Positions 60,278 through 64,000 of a stretch of 64,000 nt of DNA are shown here, piece by piece. Position 1 is the stretch's first letter. The number at the start of each line of letters is the position of its first letter. The position numbers were made by a program, and so were the translations under genes. Origin of the DNA: Blasia pusilla (Eukaryota > Marchantiophyta > Marchantiopsida > Blasiales); NCBI GenBank assembly GCA_050084515.1, contig CM114271.1, forward strand, positions 52,514,001 through 52,578,000, written 5' to 3'. The notes under the pieces were generated by a model. It saw nothing but the letters and a program-made list of their open reading frames with translations. It ran no database searches and was not told where the DNA came from.

Positions 60278-60997
60278 GGTTTAGGTTATCGGTGGAGTTT
60301 AGACTTTGCGGGACCTTTGCCATTGACGGGGCGTCATCATAGATACGTGTTGGTCATGGTGGAGCATTTCTCCAAGTGGATAGAGTTGGTGGCACTACCA
60401 GACAAGGCAAGCAAGGGAACAGCTTATGCATTTCTAGATCGTGTGCTTAGTCACTTTGGTGCACCGGCGGAGGTGTTGACTGACCAGGGTACCGAGTTCA
60501 GGGGAGAGTTTCATGCCTTGTGTGATGAGGCGCTGATAGATCACCGCACCACATCCTGAGATCATCCTGAGGCGGATGGGTTGGCGGAGAGAGTGGTACA
60601 GACGGTGAAGAGAGGATTGCGCAAGTATGGCTTGCAACGGGGACAGTTGAGGGAGTGGGACCTAGAGTTGCCATGGTTGGCTATGGGTTATCGCTTTAGT
60701 CGGCAGGCATCCTTGGCGTCGTTTTCACCGTACTTTTTGCTCTTTGGGAGAGAGCCAGATTTACCTGCAGCGATTCGACGTGACATGGCGGAGGTGTTAG
60801 ATCTTGATGATCTAGATGTTTGGGTACAAGCATGTTCTCAGAGGGCAGAAGTTTTTCGTAGAGTTATGCCTATGGCCTTTGAGAACTTAGCTATTGCCGA
60901 GCATAGAGATACATTGAGGTACGTGACCATTTGTGGAGGAGGTTATCGTCCAGGGATTAGGAGGTTTCATCCTAGAGATTACGTGTATTTACATTAG
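60278..60997 (+). pseudogene. Integrase in the plus arm
   Basis: It starts inside the core (MGLGYRWSLDFAGPL), missing the zinc segment, then VLTDQGTEF, a TGA at 60557-60559, and EADGLAERVVQ through to YVYLH and a TAG at 60995-60997. Both arms share the TGA and the TAG, so these breaks predate the duplication. Confidence 0.82.
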
Positions 60998-61045
60998 GCA
61001 CCACCCACGACGCTAGATGTCACTGCAGGGCGCACTATCCTACGT

Positions 61046-61324
61046 GTGCGTGAGGTACTACCGACCGGAGTCCTCATGTTGGAGGGACGGGATTTTATGG
61101 TTTGGAAGGATCATGTGCGCAATTGTGCACCATGTCTTCTTCCGAACGTAGATGGGATGGTGGATCCGAGCTTGGCAGTGGTACCTGCAGGCTTCAGGTG
61201 TATGTTGTGCGGATCTACGAGGGATGCAGCCACCATGTTGGTATGTGATGGTTGTTCTTGAGGGTGGCATATGTCATGTCTGACCCCCCCTCTTGATGTG
61301 GTTCCCACGGGACGATGCATATGT
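61046..61324 (+). pseudogene. PHD finger in the plus arm, one stop
   Basis: The same domain as in the inverted arm, but TGA at 61259-61261 replaces the CGA present in that arm (complement at 58716-58718). This is a CpG to TpG change inside the CDGCS/GWHMSC block. Confidence 0.82.
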
Positions 61325-61400
61325 CCGAGATGTGTTTAGGGTAGTAGGTCATGTCGGAGAGATGTGATATTTTCTATCTGGAGTTGGGGGGACCCAACTG

Positions 61401-62161
61401 CCAGCTAGGGGGGTGGTTGTGTGATCTCCATGTATATGTATGAGTTGATTTTTATACATGTGTGGATCGACCCGTGTGTGGGGAAGATCGGTGTTGTGTG
61501 GTGTAGATGTGACCAGCGATGTATGTTGTGTAGCGATATGTATGCGTACGACAACAGTCACATCTGAGTAGCCGATAGGTCGAGATCTATTGTGGATAGG
61601 GCGTAGGAGCTAGCAGACTATCTTGAGTGTAACTTTTTCCCACAGTGTCGGATGAGGTTGAGGATAAATCCATTGTGTCAGGAACGTCGTTTCTAATAAC
61701 TTTCATATTGAGGTCTTTCACAGCCGGGTGACTTGTTGACCAGGTTACCCGCCCTTGGTAACCTGTGTACGCAGGTTACCAAGGGGAGGGTTATTTTTAG
61801 GGGAAGAACCTATTGGCTCTTCCCAACCCTATATAAGAGAGGAAGATGGCTTTCTTAAGCCATCTTTCTCATGTTGGGCCGTTGGAGCACCTCCCTTGTA
61901 TGTGTGTGAGATAGGAATAGGGTGCTAGCGTCCGGATTCCTTGATAGCACAAGGTGGACGAGGCTCGATATGCCGATGTAGATTGAGGAGTAGAGTTTTA
62001 GGCCGGGTGTGCCGTTTTTACTACTCTTTATTTTTCTCCATGTATATGTATGAGTTGATTTTTTTACATGTGTGGACCGACCCGTGTGTGGGGACGATCG
62101 GTGTTGTGTGGTGTTGATGTGACCAGCGATGTATGTTGTGTAGCGATATGTATGCGCACGA
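61401..62161 (+). repeat. Element 2 right end: purine tract, B, A, B
   Basis: The purine tract agctagggggg (61404-61413) is followed by block B (61418-61555, ending gcgtacgacaac), block A (61556-62034, first base mutated: agtcac) and a second block B (62035-62161, starting ctccatgtatatg). The two B copies match along their whole length apart from a short deletion at the start of the second. This B-A-B arrangement is repeated in the inverted arm. Confidence 0.82.
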
Positions 62162-62165
62162 TAGA

Positions 62166-62325
62166 CCCTAGTAGTTACGGCGGATCAGGGAAATCCGTCG
62201 GTGTCTATTGTTTTGAAATGATCGGAGTCACCAACTTTCTGTCGACGTCCTTGGTTTTAGGCGGGATCCTAGAAATTCTTGCGACCACAAATTCTGGGCG
62301 CAAGAATTCTTGCGTCGTGTCGTGC
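62166..62325. other. Fragment of an unrelated repeat
   Basis: A short stretch between element 2 and the next relic. It contains gcaagaattcttgc (a perfect palindrome, about 62300-62313) and, on the minus strand, ttggtgactccgat, which resembles post-LTR leader sequence of some Ty3/gypsy elements. The family is not identified. Confidence 0.35.
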
Positions 62326-62850
62326 GCCTACACATCGCTAGACAGCATACATCGATATCACCGATCACACACACAAACACACACGATCCCATGCTAACTC
62401 ATGGCATCCAAACAAGAAGACAATAAGTACCAAATTATCTCCAATCGCCCCCCTAGCTGGTGGATAGGTCCCTCTAACTCCAGATAGCCATCTATCCTTA
62501 CCTACCATGACGCTCGGACGCTAAGAGCAAGAAGGTCGGGTGCTCATGTGGCCCCATCGTTAGTCACCTTCTTGTCATCCATGTCACAGACACAAGTTGG
62601 AATGTAGAACTACCTACTCTATTTACATTTGGGACACATCCATCGTCCCTAAGGAACCCTAGGGAGAGGTGGCGTCAAACATGCCATATGCCATCCTCTC
62701 GAACAGCTATCAGAGACTAGCATAGTGGCTGCACCACGGGCGGAACCACACAACATACACTGCAAGCTTGCAGGAACTATTGCTAAGCTCAGATTAACTA
62801 TACCGTCAATGTTCAAAAGCTGACATGGCGCACAGTTAGGACCAATAGGA
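62326..62850 (-). pseudogene. PHD-B relic of the element 1 family
   Basis: Read on the minus strand: a decayed PHD finger (about 62830-62640), the 3' region seen in element 1 at 16.95-17.12 kb, purine tract agctagggggg (near 62449), and block B ending GCGCACGACA at about 62326, with no block A after it. This is the expected outcome of recombination between the two B copies of a B-A-B end. Confidence 0.7.
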
Positions 62851-64000
62851 AAGCAAGAAGGCGATCCATGTCTCTACTTAAGTCCATAGGGATCTATTTA
62901 CAGTTTTTGTAAGCATAGGATCTAACATTTTTTAACTAATCTAATCTGACATTACCACTTGAAAGCAAGATGTACATTGAGAAAATATCTTAAACATCCA
63001 ACATGATATGCAAACTTGGCCTCAATCTCATAATCAGATTGAAGTAAGCTATGAATGTCTGATTTTTTTGTTTAGGATGACTAGTGAAAACCTATATGTA
63101 TTGGTTGCTTACTCATAGAAGCCTAAACTTATAGCTACTTTTAAGTAGCCTATTGATAGTGGTGATGAATATATTTGTTTGGAAGGGAGGTTTTAAATGT
63201 GTTGACTACCATATAATCTCCTATTTGTTGGTTTAGTGAAAACTTATAAATACTTGTTGATTGGTTGAATCATATCAATTTAGTTTGCCATTTTTTGAAA
63301 TAAGTCATAATTTATATATACTTTTTGGTTACTGATCTTATCCTATAGTTATACCCCTTTTTGGTAGTTCCAAGATAATGATGGAAAATTTATTTTTTTG
63401 GAGTTGTTCTCCGAGAAGGGGATGTGTCCAACTCCAACATTTAGACATTCAGGATTGAGAATGCCACAACATGACAACCAATCTATTCAGGTCCACTCTT
63501 GCCTCATGTAACAGTTTACTATAGATTCGATTAGTGGTTGTTGACTGCTTGTTTTTTTTCCGGGAAATACCTACAGAGGACTATCCACCAGCAAGGAAAA
63601 CGAGCATTTATTCATACCATGGACCTTGAGGTTACATCCCTAGAAGGTATATCTCTAACAAAGAAAATACTATCAATGAAACAATTTTTTGTTCAAATAG
63701 ATATCCCGAAGGGACGAATACAAGCTAAAGACATTCAATGGTCCTCAGATCATGTCGCATACATTCCATGGGAGAGGATCAATGAGTTCATTATCAGCAA
63801 GGGCGAGGGCGATGGAACAAACACCATCAGATTTTGGAAAGAGACATCTAGGATTTCAAAGGGTATAGGAGGAGGAATGCAAGGAGAGGGTCTATCATAC
63901 ACATTGTTCTATTGTGCACATGGCCCTAGCGACTTGCGCCATCTCCAACAAGAACCCATAAACATGTAAACATTACACAATATTTCTGTATATATGCGTA
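62851..64000. other. AT-rich flank with one unassigned frame
   Basis: AT-rich DNA. A 143-codon plus frame (63538-63969) has protein-like composition (PKGRIQAKDIQWSSDHVAYI, ISKGEGDGTNTIRFWKE), but I recognise no domain. It could be a decayed transposon exon or a host gene fragment running off the window. Confidence 0.3.

Larger units (their letters stand above)
46286..62161 (+). mobile_element. Element 2: methyltransferase-bearing Ty3/gypsy-like element, nested and rearranged
   Basis: The left end is block A at 46286 (TGTCACATCTGAG); the right end is block B, ending GCGCACGATA at 62161. The 4-bp sequence GACC flanks both ends (46282-46285 and 62162-62165), a candidate target duplication suggesting that both ends belong to one insertion. 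Contents: gag 47541-49052, protease and methyltransferase 49184-51553, reverse transcriptase start 51760 to about 52151. A chromodomain element follows, then an inverted copy of the distal part (57804 to about 60275), then the distal part in normal orientation (integrase, PHD, B-A-B). The end of reverse transcriptase and most of RNase H are missing. Confidence 0.75.

Noticed and set aside
46286-62161. Element 2 as a tyrosine-recombinase (Ngaro/DIRS) element because of its ends
   Set aside because: The coding part has an HHCC/DDE integrase and a retropepsin, both absent from typical Ngaro elements. Only the terminal layout is shared.

Overview
The window looks like nuclear DNA from a land plant, most likely a non-seed plant (bryophyte, lycophyte or fern grade). 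The evidence is two intron-bearing plant genes, plant-type retrotransposons, a Helitron fragment and long CT microsatellites. The species cannot be fixed from sequence alone. The two host genes I can model are both on the minus strand. One is an NB-ARC / armadillo-repeat / TPR resistance-like gene (about 21.8-26.3 kb). The other is a complete ten-exon SEC12-like WD40 gene of the PHF1 family (39.8-44.5 kb) encoding 399 aa. A small secreted cysteine-rich protein is possible at 1.86-2.16 kb.

Much of the rest is transposon. Element 1 (7.9-17.7 kb, plus) and element 2 (46.3-62.2 kb, plus, heavily rearranged) belong to one unusual Ty3/gypsy-like group. Their order is gag with two zinc knuckles, retropepsin, a DNMT3-like cytosine-5 DNA methyltransferase, reverse transcriptase, RNase H, DDE integrase, and a PHD finger where chromoviruses carry a chromodomain. 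All copies here are decayed. The methyltransferase motif IV Cys-Gln is broken differently in the two copies: Cys to Tyr in element 1, Gln to stop in element 2. Many stops are CAG to TAG or CGA to TGA when copies are compared, which fits deamination of methylated cytosine.

The ends of these elements do not look like ordinary LTRs. The left end carries block A only (starts TGTCAC). The right end carries B-A-B, where B starts after a G-rich purine tract and ends GCGCACGACA or a close variant. This A ... B-A-B layout is the split-direct-repeat pattern otherwise known from tyrosine-recombinase retroelements (Ngaro, PAT), yet the integrase here is of DDE type. A lone A-B copy at 33.8-34.6 kb and a copy ending in B at 62.3 kb fit recombination between A copies and between B copies.

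Element 2 is interrupted by a chromodomain Ty3/gypsy element on the minus strand (52.2-57.8 kb). Its distal part is present twice as a large inverted duplication (57.8-60.27 kb minus, 60.27-62.16 kb plus).

The remaining DNA is AT-rich (2.8-7.4, 31.3-33.8 and 36.5-39.8 kb) or GC-moderate non-coding sequence. It holds foldback elements, hairpins, microsatellites, a Helitron helicase-like fragment (6.7-7.4 kb) and a probable hAT-like MITE (34.8-35.2 kb).
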